Source: CAZVJA01 sp964626885
GTDB lineage: Bacteria > Planctomycetota > Planctomycetia > Planctomycetales > Planctomycetaceae
Direction of reading: 5' to 3'
DNA: 6,192 bases
Assembly (NCBI GenBank): GCA_964626885.1
Contig: CAZVJA010000272.1
Location: 1 to 6,192 of the forward strand
Position 1 is the stretch's first letter; the number at the start of each line of letters is the position of its first letter. The notes beneath the pieces were generated by a model. It was not told the DNA's origin. It did not search any database and saw only the letters and a list, made by a program, of their open reading frames with translations. Position numbers and translations under genes: made by a program. Shown here piece after piece: positions 6,050-6,192 of this stretch.

Positions 6050-6054
6050 GGTTG

Positions 6055-6059
6055 CTCCC
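6055..6059 (-). promoter_or_regulatory. Ribosome binding site supporting the GTG start of the TrmH-type gene
   Basis: Read on the minus strand this is GGGAG, 5 bases before the GTG at 6047-6049. It is the strongest ribosome-binding match in the window and supports a non-ATG start. Confidence 0.6.
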
Positions 6060-6142
6060 GGGAAATTGGCTGCCAGACGATTTCGGTCAGTAGGCTATCG
6101 GTTGGTTTGATAATGTAGCAATTGCCGCCGGGTTCCGTACAA

Positions 6143-6192
6143 GTGGTTTCAAAACCGGGAGGGAGAGGGGGCACCGCCCGGTGGGTGGTCCG
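6143..6192. repeat. Truncated third copy of the GTGGTTTCAAAAC palindromic repeat
   Basis: The element opens with gtggtttcaaaac (6143-6155), identical to the 13-bp end of the copy at 3966. Bases 6144-6161 are identical over 18 bp to 3369-3386 in the short copy. The interior then departs into a G-rich stretch with a small 5-bp stem (6172-6176 with 6179-6183). The window ends before the other terminal repeat, so its full length is unknown. It lies upstream of the TrmH-type gene. Confidence 0.65.

Noticed and set aside
6100..6125. Possible sigma-70 -10 box (minus-strand TACATTATC) upstream of the TrmH-type gene
   Set aside because: No acceptable -35 hexamer lies 16-18 bp upstream, and promoter consensus in planctomycetes is uncertain.

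Overview
The window looks like chromosomal DNA from a GC-rich planctomycete, probably of the Pirellulales type. The evidence is two twin-arginine-exported sugar phosphate isomerase/epimerase-like proteins, a secreted SMP-30/gluconolactonase-like protein, weak or absent Shine-Dalgarno sites at several starts, and GC-rich palindromic repeats between genes that, from memory, resemble those of that phylum. The assignment is an inference from style; there is no rRNA or other marker gene here.

Layout. 1-189 is the 3' end of an unidentified + strand gene. 190-453 is intergenic and holds a large nested inverted repeat and a 20-bp direct repeat. 454-1410 (+) and 1424-2386 (-) are two distantly paralogous Tat-exported TIM-barrel isomerase/epimerase proteins that converge tail to tail with 13 bp between them. 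Just upstream of the second, on the same strand, is a two-helix membrane protein with tetratricopeptide repeats (2426-3259, -); the two probably share a transcript. 3472-3777 (-) is a small unidentified protein. It lies between two copies of a palindromic repeat (3370-3418 and 3966-4079) that share terminal inverted repeats. 4097-5134 (-) is a signal-peptide-bearing SMP-30/gluconolactonase-family protein. 5324-6049 (-) is a TrmH-type tRNA ribose methyltransferase with a GTG start. A third, truncated copy of the palindromic repeat begins at 6143 and runs off the window.

How the genes relate. The two isomerase-like proteins and the lactonase-like protein are all predicted to work outside the cytoplasm on sugars or sugar acids. 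This fits the polysaccharide-degrading habit of planctomycetes, but they do not form one operon, so a shared pathway is only a guess. The TrmH gene is a housekeeping tRNA modification gene.

No defence system, CRISPR array, transposase, phage gene or RNA gene was found. The unusual content is in the intergenic DNA: a three-copy repeat family with 11-13 bp near-palindromic ends, one copy apparently an internally deleted form in inverted orientation; a separate dyad of dyads at 212-285; and a tract of degenerate AGCAC/GTGCT words into which one repeat copy appears to be inserted.
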